A DNA stretch of 24,612 nt from Apostichopus parvimensis. Taxonomy: Eukaryota; Echinodermata; Holothuroidea; Aspidochirotida; Stichopodidae. The stretch lies in assembly GCA_000934455.1 (NCBI GenBank), contig KN882897.1, positions 60,128-84,739 on the forward strand, given 5' to 3'. A program made the position numbers and the translations under genes. Positions 9,540-20,720 of this stretch are shown one piece after another; position 1 is the first letter of the stretch; every line of letters begins with the position of its first letter. The notes under the pieces are model-generated. The model was given only the letters and a program-made list of their open reading frames with translations, searched no databases and was not told the origin of the DNA.

Positions 9540-11738
9540 CCGTAAGTAATGTTCGACCCCATGTGTAATCCATGCTGAAATTTACTCCGCATTTCCATAG
9601 TATATTACTACCATATGGAAATATGGTGCGCAGGAGTTACTGTCTACGCTTTCGTCAGTTGTGTATTAACACGAGGTTATGATACGTCCTATATATATAA
9701 ACATGTTGACATTAGTACGTATAGGGACTGAGTATATCAGCTGCTGATATACAATTTGGTGTTTTTTTTATCAACTCGGCGAAAGTATCCAAGTCATGAC
9801 CGGTTCCCTAGGGTGGTACTAAGTACCTGTATCCATGTCTGATTTCGGAAACGAGCAATTTTCTGAGCAGAAGAAGGGACCAGAATGATACAAGCTGTCA
9901 TTATATCTCAGAGAAAGCAACAAACCAACAACAACCATATTTCCGTTAGTTCACATTTAAGAAATACTTTTTTCCTACTGACATGAATAGTTGAACAGAG
10001 AGAGAGAGATGAGAAGGGGAGGGTGTGTATGGGGGGGGGGGGGAGATATCAGAGAACGTCTGCCAACCAGTTCCTAATACCATGGTTACGTACATTAGTT
10101 TACCTCTCACTCATTCGTACAATGGGAGAATCCCTGCTAGGGAGAATCCCCTACTATTTAGCCTCTGCCAATCGTAGTTCATGCGATTGAAAGATTTAAA
10201 AGAGGTGAGCCACGGTTGTATTATTCACTTTCTTTCGATCTAATGTCGTTAATTTTAAATCCATAGAAAGAATATAGAGTGTTTATTTTCAGTTGGAATT
10301 TCATTGGATCAACGTAATCTCTAATCCTCCAATGACTTGAAAGGAAATGCAAAGAATGTTTCTATAGTTCACATGTTCTTTTTAGTTTATTCCTTCCTTT
10401 GCTTCAGAGTTACAACAGCTCAAAGAATACTTTGTAACATGATGTTTTTGCAAGATTAAATAAGTTGCATGAATACAAAACAGAGTTCTGGATGCGTTTT
10501 GGATTAATTTTCACACCCATACTCTATATGAGAGGCGATGCAAATACCTCTTTTCAAATCAGCAGAAGAAGGAGGAAACTTTATCTTTATTCTGTTCGTC
10601 GGAACCTATGCAAATTATATTTCATTGTCATAGAGATCTAATATACAATGTTCATTGTTCAGTAACGTACCGGCAAATGGTATGGGAAGGAGGGGCTGCG
10701 GTGAAGGGAGGGTAGCCATGACCATGAAAGGGATGCTATTGCCTCCTATAACTTATGTTTTATATGAGTGATTATAGCTGTTGATGTAGTCGACCATGTC
10801 ATAGTGTTGACTTGTATTCAACATATAAAAGCTATAAAACATCCAAACCCCGTCCTCGTCACCGTCCCAACCTCATGTATGAGTCTTTCAAAATGCAACA
10901 ATTGTAAACGACGTGATCAAGTTGGCTGCTAATAGATCAAAATTTGATATTTATAAAGATGATTCTAATATTTTGTATTAAGCTAAATACACACTTCTGT
11001 ATATGTGTGGAACACAGTCATTTGGGGCGGGGGGGGGGGCTATCTACGAAAATGCTGCAGTTTCAGAGGATCAATAAGCACATCAAGTCACTGCGGACTA
11101 AACAAAGTCTTAGAGTTGACGAATTCACAATCCCCGTGTTTCCCAAATCTACTTGCATAAACTCAAAGCCCTATGAATCATGTTTCGGGTTTCGAATAAC
11201 CGTGCTAATTCCAGCCATTCAGATCCCTTAATAAGATTAGTCACACGAAGTTAACGTGTTTGACTTAATAAGCATTGTCCCTTCCTCATTCCAAACGGTA
11301 CTCAAATGTGCATAGGTATTGTTTGTTGAAATTTCAGGCTTACTCCAGTTAATGATCGTCTGCATAGAATATAGTTGTAAAAGAACACAACTTACAGCAA
11401 GACCTCTCTTGCGAGCATAATCTTAAGCAACCTTTTGTGAATAAGAAGATTTCACGGAATCCGTTTGTCTTTTACTGCTTGCTTCGAAGTCATCGATAGT
11501 ATCGGGGCATAAGCCTATTGTGACATTTACGTCTTGGAAGGAAACGACATTCTTACTGCTTGCTGCAATGTAAACAAAGACAAGCGTGAGCTTCTTGTTA
11601 ATAAAAATATTCAGATCCGTTGTTCTAATGAGAGTAAAACAGGATGAATAGAGATTTCGTTGAAGGCAGTGTCGTTCACTGTTACCACTAGATTGTATCC
11701 AACCAACAATACTAATTTAAGCTCGTAGAAAGTTAACT
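9540..11738. other. intergenic or intronic, no gene seen
   Basis: This 2.2-kb AT-rich stretch holds simple tracts: a GA-rich run then 14 G's near 10000-10044, a G run near 11027-11039, and a 9-bp hairpin GTATATCAG/CTGATATAC at about 9731-9751. No supported gene was found. Confidence 0.5.
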
Positions 11739-11808
11739 CGTCGAATGGCTCAGATGGTAGAGCAGTGGACTGGTAACCTGATGAACTGAGTTCGACTCCA
11801 TCAATGGT
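11739..11808 (+). repeat. tRNA-like sequence, probably a SINE head or degenerate tRNA
   Basis: A polymerase III A-box-like TGGCTCAGATGG (11746-11757) and a B-box-like AGTTCGACTCC (11789-11799) are about 31 bp apart, normal for a tRNA. The D-stem GCTC/GAGC pairs. The anticodon stem, T-stem and acceptor stem do not pair well, so a working tRNA is unlikely. A tRNA-derived SINE or a decayed tRNA copy fits better. Confidence 0.5.
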
Positions 11809-11897
11809 TGGTTATAAGACGTCTAAAATTTCTTTTTCTATTTCAGTAGTCGACGCTGAAGTCTTGATATATTAATTCAACCATATAAATTACTAGC

Positions 11898-12236
11898 TGA
11901 TGTGATGGCCGATGCTGTTAAGAGGGTGACGAAAGACTCATTCCTCGTCGGTCGTGTAAATCGTGGCTAGGGTTCAAGACAGGCCTCTGGCGATAATACC
12001 TCTGGCTGTGGCATGGTGCTTTTTGTGGCCTAGGATCCCGTACCATGTCTCCCTTGTTGTCGCAAAAGAACCCGGGAGGATGCGCAGAGGGTCGGTCAAA
12101 TCGACCAGAAGCGTACTAGGTGGCGTGCGTGAATTCTTGCCTTTGGCCAGAGGTGGGGACACTCTCTGCGACCGGCATGCTTGCAGCCACCGTCCACTGA
12201 ATACGTGGCCCGATGAGGCGCTATTCTCCTAAAAGT
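11898..12236. other. GC-rich block of unknown origin
   Basis: Base composition rises sharply here against flanks that are mostly A/T. An 89-codon frame (11963-12232, plus strand) and a 62-codon frame opposite are open, but neither resembles a protein I know. It starts about 90 bp after the tRNA-like sequence, so the two could belong to one composite retroelement. That link is a guess. Confidence 0.4.
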
Positions 12237-12844
12237 GAATCTACGGATGCTTTTAAGAGCCATATAATTATTTTATATTAAAAAAACACCCTGTTTCAAA
12301 CTAGCGCCATCGAATTCCTTAAAAGCCGTATCTTTTCTTGTCACTCTGAAGGTGGAATGAATTTTATTGTAATGGGTTATTTGTGGAAAGCCAAGCAAAA
12401 CATTCAAACAGTCATGCGGTTCACAAGGGTTTGCAGGAACTGAATTAAATTCATTGTTTGACATAAATGTGTTGGTAGAGATTTACACTACCTACACCAA
12501 AACAAGCATTATATTCGTTGCAATACTAGAGACATACAAGCCGGCAAGACCATGAGATAAAAAGTTCATATACATATAATTCAATCTATATCACTTTTGC
12601 AAGAAAACAAAAGTGTCAATATTGTCCCATTCTAAGTCACAGTGTTGTAGCAAATTCTCATACCGGATAGTAGGTAGTTTCGGAAGCAGTGATTCTTAAG
12701 AACTTTGTTTGAGATTCACAAAAAATACCCCGTATTGTGTTTTTATAACTTCAGGAACAAAAAATTAACTTTGATATGCCGTGGACCGTTAAAAACCACT
12801 GCTCTCAGTCTAGCTAGGGTTGTATTCTTATAACACAATTACTA

Positions 12845-13212
12845 ATTTTTAGTTTGTTTTTGGAATGACCCTTTAAACAGTTAAGGTTCACTAGTTAAAG
12901 TGACTGGACCTTCTAGTTTAGTATACACAGCCCATTAGACTAGTTCCTCAGTTGCACTATAAAACTCAATGGGAAAAAATTCAGATTATATGGTCTCAAA
13001 TGACATGTTTATAATTATTACAAATTTATTCAGGACAAATGGTCTTGAATGCCATCCAAGGGTGCTCTGTTGCTAATATGAAGTTTAACGAACATATTCT
13101 GGTTGACCTCAAAACCAACGGATTAACATAAACTATAAGAACTACAATGAGGAGCCGACGTCTCCATCAAGTTAGCCTAAACGAATATTCCAGAAATAAG
13201 TATCTTTATCGA
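12845..13212 (+). repeat. dispersed repeat R2, copy 1
   Basis: It aligns in the same orientation with about 21825-22185. Shared landmarks are CTGGACC, CCATTAGA followed by AGTTCCTCA, TCAAATGACAT, a GACAAAT...TTGAATG stretch, ATGAAGTT followed by AACATAT, and a terminal TATTC(C/T)AGA. The copies are well diverged. It is cut at its right end by the truncated hAT-like copy starting near 13221. Confidence 0.6.
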
Positions 13213-13220
13213 AACATATC

Positions 13221-13620
13221 TTTAAAAATGACCCAAAAGTAATTTTCCAGAAGCAACACTTGATTAAACTGAGGAAAGATATAAACGTAAAAAAATAGAC
13301 AAAAAATATATGTTTTAGACTGGATTTTATTAGTTTTTCAAGCATTTTGTGACAACATGCTTGAAAAAAATTGAGAAAAACCTAAATACAATCCATTAGC
13401 ACGGACGGGTTGCTAATATCACGTTCTTTTGTTACGAACTAACATACTAACTAACATGGTGATTTCATGAGCTGATTCCCACAGTTAAAAATATATTTCT
13501 ACACAGCCCGTCTGTATTCTATTAACTACTGTGAAAATGGGATGTAATTTCTATCAGGCTCCCCAGCCCACCGGCCCACCGGGCAATGCCCAAATGCCCG
13601 TGTGGCCAGTCCGCCACTGG
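13221..13620. mobile_element. hAT-like element, second copy, left end missing
   Basis: It is nearly identical to the right 400 bp of the 8962-9539 element, with a better preserved terminal repeat (CAGTGGCGGACTGGCCA when reversed). The left portion and left terminal repeat are absent, and the copy starts abruptly at TTTAAAAATGAC. It has a small insertion (AAATACAATCC) relative to the first copy. Confidence 0.7.
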
Positions 13621-13632
13621 GTTGAGGGTATA

Positions 13633-13665
13633 ACCAGGGAGCTGCTAGAGTAGCAGCTCCCTGGT
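13633..13665. repeat. perfect 15-bp hairpin
   Basis: ACCAGGGAGCTGCTA, loop GAG, then the exact reverse complement. It starts 13 bp beyond the end of the truncated hAT-like copy. A short tandem of AACAGTCGTTT(A/T)GAA (three copies, about 13668-13722) follows. Confidence 0.9.
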
Positions 13666-15160
13666 ATAACAGTCGTTTAGAATTTGCTTAGAAACAGTCG
13701 TTTAGAAACAGTCGTTTTGAATCAGCTGCCTTTGACTTTTTTTAACCAGTAACAGAGATGTACATGATCTAACACGAGGCATGCTAATCATGCCCACTAT
13801 AATCTCTACAATACCACCATTGGAACTTTAAGCCTACAAAACCGTGCAACAAAAACATGGAATCTTCTAACGAACGATTTAAAGAGTAAAAAGTGAGTCA
13901 CATCCTTTAAGAAGTGGTTTTGTAAGGAAATAATAACTAGTTACTGACTTAAACTAAATTATACCTGTATNNNNNNNNNNNNNNNNNNNNNNNNNNNNNN
14001 NNNNNNNNNNNNNNNNNNNNNNNNNNNNNNNNNNNNNNNNNNNNNNNNNNNNNNNATATTTATGTATATGTATTTATACACATATATATACATTTGTTTT
14101 CTTTTCTTTTCTTTTCTTTCTTCAGGGAGATTTTTTTTTGTTCTTACACTTGTCAATTTTTGTTATCGTTGCCTCAGTATCTGTGTCACTTGTCATGGAC
14201 CAGTTGTTCAGGGAAAAGACTGACGAAAAAGATAAAATAAAAGGGACAAATAAACTGAGCTAGCAGGGGCGTAGGCAGACATATGCTGGTGGAAACTAAT
14301 GTTAACCTATTGCCAAATAATTTACACAAACAGTGATCTGATTAATGTAATGTATATTCTCTGTAACCAATATTAACAACTTCGATAAATCATTTTCCAA
14401 ATAGCGATAATGTTTTTAAAATAGATATGCTTGTACCACGATTGAGCTCACTTTGGTTTACTATGTCAATGCACGGTCCATGTCCTCTTTCGCCCCCTCC
14501 CTGGTAAGTGTAGCCAAGAGTTACCGTGTATCCTTTAATGATTTTTGCAAACGTATATGGGTTGCAATTTCAAAAAAAGAAATGTAATTTGCAAAGAAAT
14601 ACTTTGTGGTATTCAGAAAAGGGTATATTGTCTACAATAACTTGTGACATGTAAATATTCGAAAGAAATGGCAAGTTGCTCCTAAGATGTCTGTCTGTGG
14701 ATATGACTCCAGACCTCGTATTCATCCCGGTGTTTGGCCAAATGTGTATAAGATGCGAATATATTCGCCCTTTACTGAACTGAAGAGATGGAAGCATTAA
14801 GAGACTTAAAACACTTTGAAACGTTTCTATACGGATTCGAACGTGATTACTAAAGAGTTACCAAATAGTCTCCTGCTCGTGACCACACACTGATGCCACC
14901 CCCCCCCCCCTTTCGCCACACCCACTGTCCCCAATATAAACATCTGTCATAAAAACTGTCATTCTTAACGCGAATCGCATATAAAAACAGTAACAACAAC
15001 AAAATAATTATTAAAAAATCCTCTAGTCCCTGCATGGCTTTTTCATCCGGCGGATAGCACTTAAGTGAGTTTTCGAATATCACACAGAACGTCGAGCGGC
15101 TTTATAGTCTTCCCCGATTCACTTTCTTCAATTCCCAGCAAGGCACTTTAGTCAGACTTT
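13666..15160. other. intergenic with assembly gap and microsatellites
   Basis: This stretch holds the N run 13971-14055, an (AT)-rich then TTTTC microsatellite at 14056-14125, a lone CAGGGGCGTAGGCAG transposon-like end at 14266, and a C run near 14899-14910. No gene was found. Confidence 0.5.
13971..14055. other. assembly gap (85 N)
   Basis: An 85-base run of N flanked by low-complexity AT sequence. Its true length is unknown. Confidence 0.99.
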
Positions 15161-15171
15161 TTGACGGGTGT

Positions 15172-15420
15172 CATGGGCGCAGATCAGTCTTGGGTAATGG
15201 TGGGGACGCGTGTCTGTTCTCTGACACTATCTAAGCGGAGCGCGACCATGGGTTCGCGCGAAGCGTAAAAGAATTTTTTGGGCAAATACACCTCCCAGAT
15301 CGCCGGAAATAACACTTCCCAGACCCAATGATGCTCCCAAACCTCCTTAAGTTTGAGATCTAATGGCTTAGAAATTTAGTTTGGGGGAAAAAATGGGCGC
15401 AGAAAAAATATCAGGGGACA
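15172..15420 (+). repeat. dispersed repeat R3, copy left of the inverted pair
   Basis: It shares an exact 18-mer, ACTATCTAAGCGGAGCGC (15226-15243), with 24594-24611. The sequence before it is similarly GGG-rich and the following text (CGCGCGAAGCGTAAAAGAA) is typical of a transposon-type repeat. The orientation is the same in both copies. Confidence 0.5.
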
Positions 15421-15807
15421 AATAATCCAAGTAGACTTTTGTTTACGATGGGTCTGGATTCCTCTCCCAGAAAACAATTATAGACTGCCGCAAATGCGAT
15501 TTCCGTCCAATATTTAACTGTGGATAAATATAATAAAAGGAGAACTGCTGCATGTCATTTGTACAATGCTGGATTAAATGATGATGTACTTTAATTTGAG
15601 AATTTCAAAATGTTGTTAAGCAATCGCAACATTTTCTTGCCCTTGTGAATACTTGAATGTTTGCCAACATTTTCTTTCACATGTGTTTCCATTCTAGCAC
15701 TTTACCCCTCCCGCACACCTATTCCACGAAACTCAATAGCTAAACCACAAGATGTGCTTTAAGTTAAACAAACATTTAAAAAATACAGACACGACATAAA
15801 CAACTCT
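15421..15807. other. AT-rich spacer
   Basis: I saw no gene or repeat here. It separates the R3 copy from the left arm of the inverted duplication. Confidence 0.5.
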
Positions 15808-15817
15808 CTTCTCAATT

Positions 15818-17046
15818 TTTATTTAATGTATTTATTTTACCTCTAATTATATTTAAATGATTTGTTACAAAAGATAACACCATAAATGTGTTATAATATA
15901 AAAGTCCGCGAGAATCACTCATATATACCCAATGCAACCACTACGTATCCCTGTGACTATATCGTAGATTGCGCCGTGCCTCGATATGCCACTGTTGTAA
16001 TTGTAGTATTCTAACAAAAGTTAGAGTGAGGGGTGGATGGAAAAGGGTGACAGTACCGAACAAACGTGTAGCATTTTGTTACTCTAAATACACCGGATGA
16101 AGTAAACATGATGTACTTCTAAGTTGATTAAACCCAAACCATTCACATCAATTAGGATATATTATTGTATGTAGATTAGAGCTTCCTGATCTTTGAATGT
16201 ATCATTGATTGAAAACTGTCGATTATTTAGTAGTAAATTTAAGACAAAAAAAATCGATGGCTGTAAATGGTCTGTTGTTACTTGAGATATCGCTATAGCT
16301 CGATACTTGATTAGGTCAACTGACATTAGAAGATTCGTTATAACAGAGACAAACGAACATAATATGTACAGACACAGACATGCATGTACTATAGGCTATG
16401 TTTCAGCCAGACAGGAGAGAGTTGAACAGACAGACAGAAACACCAACTGACAGATCTACAGAAGAACAAACGGTGTACAGACAACTGACTATGAGATTCA
16501 CGAATCGAGACACAATGACGGACTTACGAAATGACACACGATACAAACATATACTAAACAATACTACAGGTGGTTGTAATAGACAAAACAATATCTGTAT
16601 ACAAGGAAATGTGGACAAAATCCACCTACTCGTTTACTTTTATTAAAATTTTGTGCATTGCTGTAAGCACAAACGATCTGGTTTTGGGTTTTAGAGATGA
16701 TTTTCAAGTTTAACAAAGCAATCATTGACAAATTCAAGAACCGAGCAAGCAACAATTTCTCTTTAATATAATACAACCTTTAGTATTGGTTGATTTTTAC
16801 CCTGTTGGTTATGTGGTTTAAATAGGGCATGTCGACGTTAGACTGTACGTTCATCACACAATTCAAGTCACGGTGTTTTGTAGTGAAGTTTACAAGTTTA
16901 GAGGTCTTTCATACACTAAAGAATATCGGAGTACGATTTTGGAATACTCCCGTCGCTACATAGGATTATATTGGTCACCCTTTCCTTCCATTTACCCCCT
17001 TGGAACCCCCTCCACTCCCACCCCCTTACCCTTTGACGAAAACTTT
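15818..17046 (-). other. left-arm 3' UTR with poly-A signal
   Basis: About 1.23 kb follow the stop, largely conserved in the other arm. A G-rich block near 17003-17033 (minus strand) is shared. AATAAA (15818-15823, minus strand) has an exact counterpart at 24322-24327. Open frames of 71-82 codons within it are not conserved as proteins. Confidence 0.65.
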
Positions 17047-17541
17047 CTAAGACAAGCGTGGCAAGTTACCACGCCTGTCTGGGACTTCAGATCTCATGCT
17101 GAAATCGATCCCATCACTGGCAATACGTTTGAACTTAAGGCGGCGGCTACGATAGTTTTGAGAGCGCGGTTGTGCGGGAGGGCGTGGCATTGGTCCATTT
17201 CCAGGCGGCAGAATATTGTTACTTGTATTGTCTTTATTTGCTTGAATTGAAACTGGAGGCAAAACGTCCATCTGATTTGGTTTACTGATGACAGATCTTC
17301 GCACACTGGTTCTTATTGGTGCTACTGGTAAGCGTGGACGATAAGTGTGGCTTAAATTATCCACTGGATTTGTATTGCCAGTTGATGAAATAAATATCAC
17401 GTGACTTCTTTCGATTGGTTGGTCACGACATGACGGCATTGGAGGCGGTCGTGAGGGAAGGAAAGGTAACTTATTCCTTCGCATGACCTTCAGTGCTTTC
17501 CCATTGGTACTGCAGCTGGTGTCGTGCGTAGCAGTTGATAA
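17047..17541 (-). CDS. left-arm gene, coding exon 3 (C-terminal half)
   Basis: 164 codons plus TAG. Segments identical in the two copies are residues 173-199 (RDQPIERSH through TYRPR) and 271-294 (DGIDFSM to the C-terminus LPRLS). Both copies have exactly the same exon length, 495 bp, with no indels despite 24 substitutions. Confidence 0.75.
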   Translation of the reverse strand, partial: LSTATHDTSCSTNGKALKVMRRNKLPFLPSRPPPMPSCRDQPIERSHVIFISSTGNTNPVDNLSHTYRPRLPVAPIRTSVRRSVISKPNQMDVLPPVSIQANKDNTSNNILPPGNGPMPRPPAQPRSQNYRSRRLKFKRIASDGIDFSMRSEVPDRRGNLPRLS

Positions 17542-18377
17542 CTGTAAAAAAGAGATAAAAATAACTTTGTGATATAACACTTCAGCAATCACAAGGGGTC
17601 GGCATATGACCTACAAGTCTCAATTTTTTATAGTCGGCTTGAACAAAACAGGTCTGCAATCACGTACTATGTGATAAATATTGCTTGATATATCCTGATG
17701 TATCCTGATTAAGAAGACATTTTTCTCCAAGAAAACTATCTAATAGTAAATATAATGCTAGATGCTTCTCCAATCCTATTCATAGTAATTTGATACAGAA
17801 GCTGCAACAACGCAGATAAAACATTGCACTTTAGCGATTACACATGTAAATAATGCCGTGTTAGGTTAAATGGGTAGGGGTGGGGGTTGAGGAGGGGTGG
17901 GGTATTAATTCGCACAATGAACGAGGGTAAAACTAGATGGAACACTAGGGAGAAGTAAAGTTCTTCAAAAATTTTGACGCAACTTACTATTGGCCGTCCA
18001 CGTGATTTGTAAGGTCTGCGTCCACAGTCACTATTGGTTATTGCTCTGTCCAATCTTAGAGGAGAAATGTTCAGCAGGGGTGATTCTGCCTCCTGTATAT
18101 CTTCTTCAACTACTTCAGGGGCGTGGTCTAAGTTATCGCCCCTCCCCGTTGAGCTGAAGACACTATCGCTCTGATTGATGAATGATGCAACCCTGATGCC
18201 GTCTACGGGTGAAGGCAGGAGTACGGGTAATGAAAGCCGTGCTGTGATTGGTCTGGCCTTGTGAGATTGGTCAACATGATTGGACATCTGATGAACACGG
18301 TCCTTACTTATGAGGATTGGAAATCCAGAGAAACGGTTTCTTGGTTCCATTGGCAGCTCAATCAATCGATTAGACAT
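17047..18377 (-). CDS. unrecognised 294-aa basic protein, intact left-arm copy
   Basis: The coding join on the minus strand is 18377-17988 (130 codons) and 17541-17047 (164 codons plus stop), with intron 17542-17987 in phase 0. The donor is ATA|GTAAGT and the acceptor CTTTTTTACAG|TTATCA. The start ATG sits eight bases after an acceptor (CTAACCGTCAG|ACTTGAGA), so an upstream untranslated exon exists. I do not recognise the family. The protein is rich in Pro, Ser, Arg and Asn with no membrane segment. It has an acidic patch (EVVEEDIQEAE, residues 88-98), Ser-Pro sites (55-56, 99-100 and 105-106), an AT-hook-like KSRGRP at 124-129, and a basic C-terminus with RRLKF at 263-267. The paralogue in the other arm keeps both exons. 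The function is unknown; a nuclear, DNA- or cyclin-binding role is only a motif-based guess. Confidence 0.75.
17988..18377 (-). CDS. left-arm gene, coding exon 2 (N-terminal half)
   Basis: 130 codons, from ATG at 18377 to donor at 17988. It begins MSNRLIELPMEPRNRF, contains the acidic patch, and ends RRPYKSRGRPI. The right-arm equivalent differs by about 14 substitutions and one inserted base. The A at position -3 of the ATG is favourable for initiation. Confidence 0.75.
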
Positions 18378-18385
18378 TCTCAAGT

Positions 18386-19606
18386 CTGACGGTTAGAGGA
18401 AAAATATTGGGTAATGTAAAAAAGAAACAAGTAGATATTCCATTGCAAAACTCAATCCATATAGAGCAATGGTGTTGGCCTACACATATTATTATAATTA
18501 TAACCATGCTAGGTCTTTAGTCAGATCTAACAGTAAACATAACGCACTGCCTGACTACATGGAGGTGGTAGTCAATAGGATATATTGTAAATAACCAACA
18601 AGATATGAGCGGTGACTTCAGATTAGATACTGTGAGTAATTTCACTTCAGATATTAGGGCATGAACGACGAAACACTCGTTACAGTTTAATATATTTCAA
18701 ACTTCTTCTGCATCATCACGTATAATTTAACATAAACAACTGATGTAAACTAGGAATAGTAGCATATACTTTAAATATTGGGGGCGTCTTCCATGTTCAG
18801 TTATAATTTGCCCCTGTGCTACGGCTTCCGGCATTCGTCACACGTCATTTCAATCGTCGATTTCGAAATCGCATTTTTGAGGCCCAATGTCGTAAGTTTT
18901 AACTTTTATCATTATATATTGCATGTATTAAATGTAAGATCAGTTGCATTAATGTTTAAGGGAAACCTATATTTGAATGTAGTGTTCGATAAGCCATATT
19001 CGCCGAGATTATGTTAGATTTTACACAGTCATATATCTCCGATATCATTGGTTTTATTATGTGTCTATAAGTTACTGAATAACATAATTCCGTATATTAA
19101 GCGTCAGATTTCTCGTGAAATATTCTGGCATTTTAACTGTCTACTCACTTCGAACCTGTAGTATCTAGGTTAAGACATATCCTTTCCCCTGTGTATTATT
19201 TCCTTTGTTGTTTAAGTAATTATGAACCATGTTTGATGTAGAAATTTAAGATACAATTTTGTCTATTTTCTGTATAGATTGAACCACCACCACCACTTCA
19301 CCATACCTATATACCGTACTACACTACGTATATATGTTATACCAGGTTTTACGTTACGCCATCATTATTGTCACCTGTCACCGTCAAATTAATATCAGTG
19401 GACAGTGCGTTCAATACAAGGGTCAAGAGATCATCGCAGTCGTGCGTTTTTGTTTCGTTTGTTTTGTTTTTTCGGAGTCAAGAGTTTTTATCGCTAACAA
19501 CTAAGGAGAGAGAGAAACACGTTTGAGTCAATAACAAATCCAGTTTTTAAAGCAATATTATACTATCCTTACAACTGATTACTAGGAAACATTGTCAAAT
19601 ACTTAC
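18386..19606 (-). other. left-arm intron 1, about 1.1 kb longer than its counterpart
   Basis: Only the two ends match the 138-bp intron of the right arm. The interior (about 18430-19575) has no counterpart there. It includes a GGGGGCGTCTTCC segment near 18779 and a short ACCACC run near 19283. No coding region was recognised. Confidence 0.6.
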
Positions 19607-19700
19607 CGAAATTTCTAAACGAAGTTCTTGTAAGTTAGTCAACTTCTTGTTGATACTGGAAGTGTACACTGTCGTATGTTTGTGCAGTAAGGTCTTCTAG
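19607..19700 (-). other. left-arm untranslated exon 1 (3' boundary at 19607)
   Basis: The donor TTTCG|GTAAGTATTTGACAATG is matched by CAGCG|GTAAGTATTCGACAATG at 21015 in the other arm. The frame leading into the first ATG has a TAA at 19637-19635, so this exon is 5' UTR here. The 5' end is unknown and 19700 is a nominal limit. The intron to exon 2 is 1,221 bp. Confidence 0.55.
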
Positions 19701-19889
19701 CACCAGTGTATAACATAGTTAACTGTGACGATTTTATCGGAAGCGTGAACGCCCAACGCGCGGATAAGTTGCGTCGATGAAGTAGGCCTATCTATAACGT
19801 TCGATAATTGAAATAGGAATCTCGAACGCGCGCTAAATGCACTAAGCGTGTTTCCGTCTTCAGAAAGTACCCAGTGGAATGGCAACATT

Positions 19890-20720
19890 GAATAGACCTA
19901 TAGAGAAAGGTGTATATCGAAGCAAAGATTGTTTTTAGCAACGAAGACGCTTGAGTGATGACTTCTATACTTCTTACACTCAAACACATGCAGCCAGAAT
20001 ACGCGCGCGTCTGCACACGTACGGTTTTGACAATATGATGGCTTGCAGTGCGTTCGTATATCCTTAAAACAGAAGCCAATTTGCGCGTATACGCGCGGGT
20101 ATTCGTTTGAATTGGCTATTTATTTCGTGAAACTGCCCTTGCTGTATTTCTATATGGTGGCGACCGAATTTTTTTTAGAAGAACAGATAATGTAAGGAAC
20201 CGAACAGTGGGATAAAACAACAAGTATTGTTAAGTTAATTTGGATTTAATGGCAGAAAATTAGTGTTGTTAACAAGATATATGGCTCTAGGAAAATAATG
20301 GATGGAGAATCATACCGGAATATCCCAATTTATTTACCTTTACGACTGACCTCGGGTCAACTTCACGCTTTGTCGACCGCAAAATGCGCCACAAAGCGAA
20401 GTGTTAGTGTACTTAATTCCAGCGATATATCAGTATACTTTCTCCCCATTTACTTAAATATAATGAGAAATGACATAAAAATATTCTAATAAGCGACAGT
20501 TTAGTAACCGATAATCTCAAAGTGATCATTAAAGTGAAATTCGATCGAATATAGGACTGGCTGTATACATGCTGAGTCCCTGTGCGCATGGACGCAAATG
20601 CCTATTGGCAGATTGATGGTGTAAACCACGACTAATAAACATTAATTAGTTAGCCCAGTGTCGTTATAACCATAATGTTTAACTAGTCAAGTACAGTTAT
20701 AATTAATGTATGGACCCAGT
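19890..20720. promoter_or_regulatory. central spacer, probable shared bidirectional promoter region
   Basis: This non-homologous loop separates two divergent copies of exon 1. It and the adjoining arm ends are enriched in CG dinucleotides. It contains palindromes ACGCGCGCGT (20001-20010) and GCGCGTATACGCGC (20083-20096), the latter directly after a CCAAT. No convincing open frame was found. Promoter activity is inferred from position. Confidence 0.4.

Larger units (their letters stand above)
15808..19890 (-). repeat. left arm of a long inverted duplication
   Basis: Reverse-complemented, this arm matches about 20720-24345. Homology begins in the promoter region near 19890, covers exon 1 (donor CGGTAAGTATT), both coding exons (about 95-96 % identical by eye count), the intron ends and the whole 3' UTR, and stops just past the AATAAA signal at 15818-15823. 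Arm lengths differ, about 4.1 kb against 3.6 kb, because of an insertion in intron 1 here and another in intron 2 of the other arm. Confidence 0.88.

Noticed and set aside
11739..11808. Functional tRNA gene
   Set aside because: The A and B boxes are present, but the acceptor, anticodon and T stems do not pair adequately.
11963..12232. 89-codon frame in the GC-rich block
   Set aside because: There is no family resemblance, and the opposite strand is open over most of the same interval. Composition explains it.
16398..16646. 82-codon plus-strand frame, with similar frames at 16403-16618 and 23533-23736
   Set aside because: They lie in the conserved 3' UTRs of the inverted pair. The frames are not kept as proteins between arms.
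16873..17250. 125-codon plus-strand frame
   Set aside because: It is antisense to exon 3 of the left-arm gene and its 3' UTR.
18778..19017. 79-codon frame inside left-arm intron 1
   Set aside because: It has no counterpart in the other arm, no resemblance to a known protein, and lies in an inserted segment.
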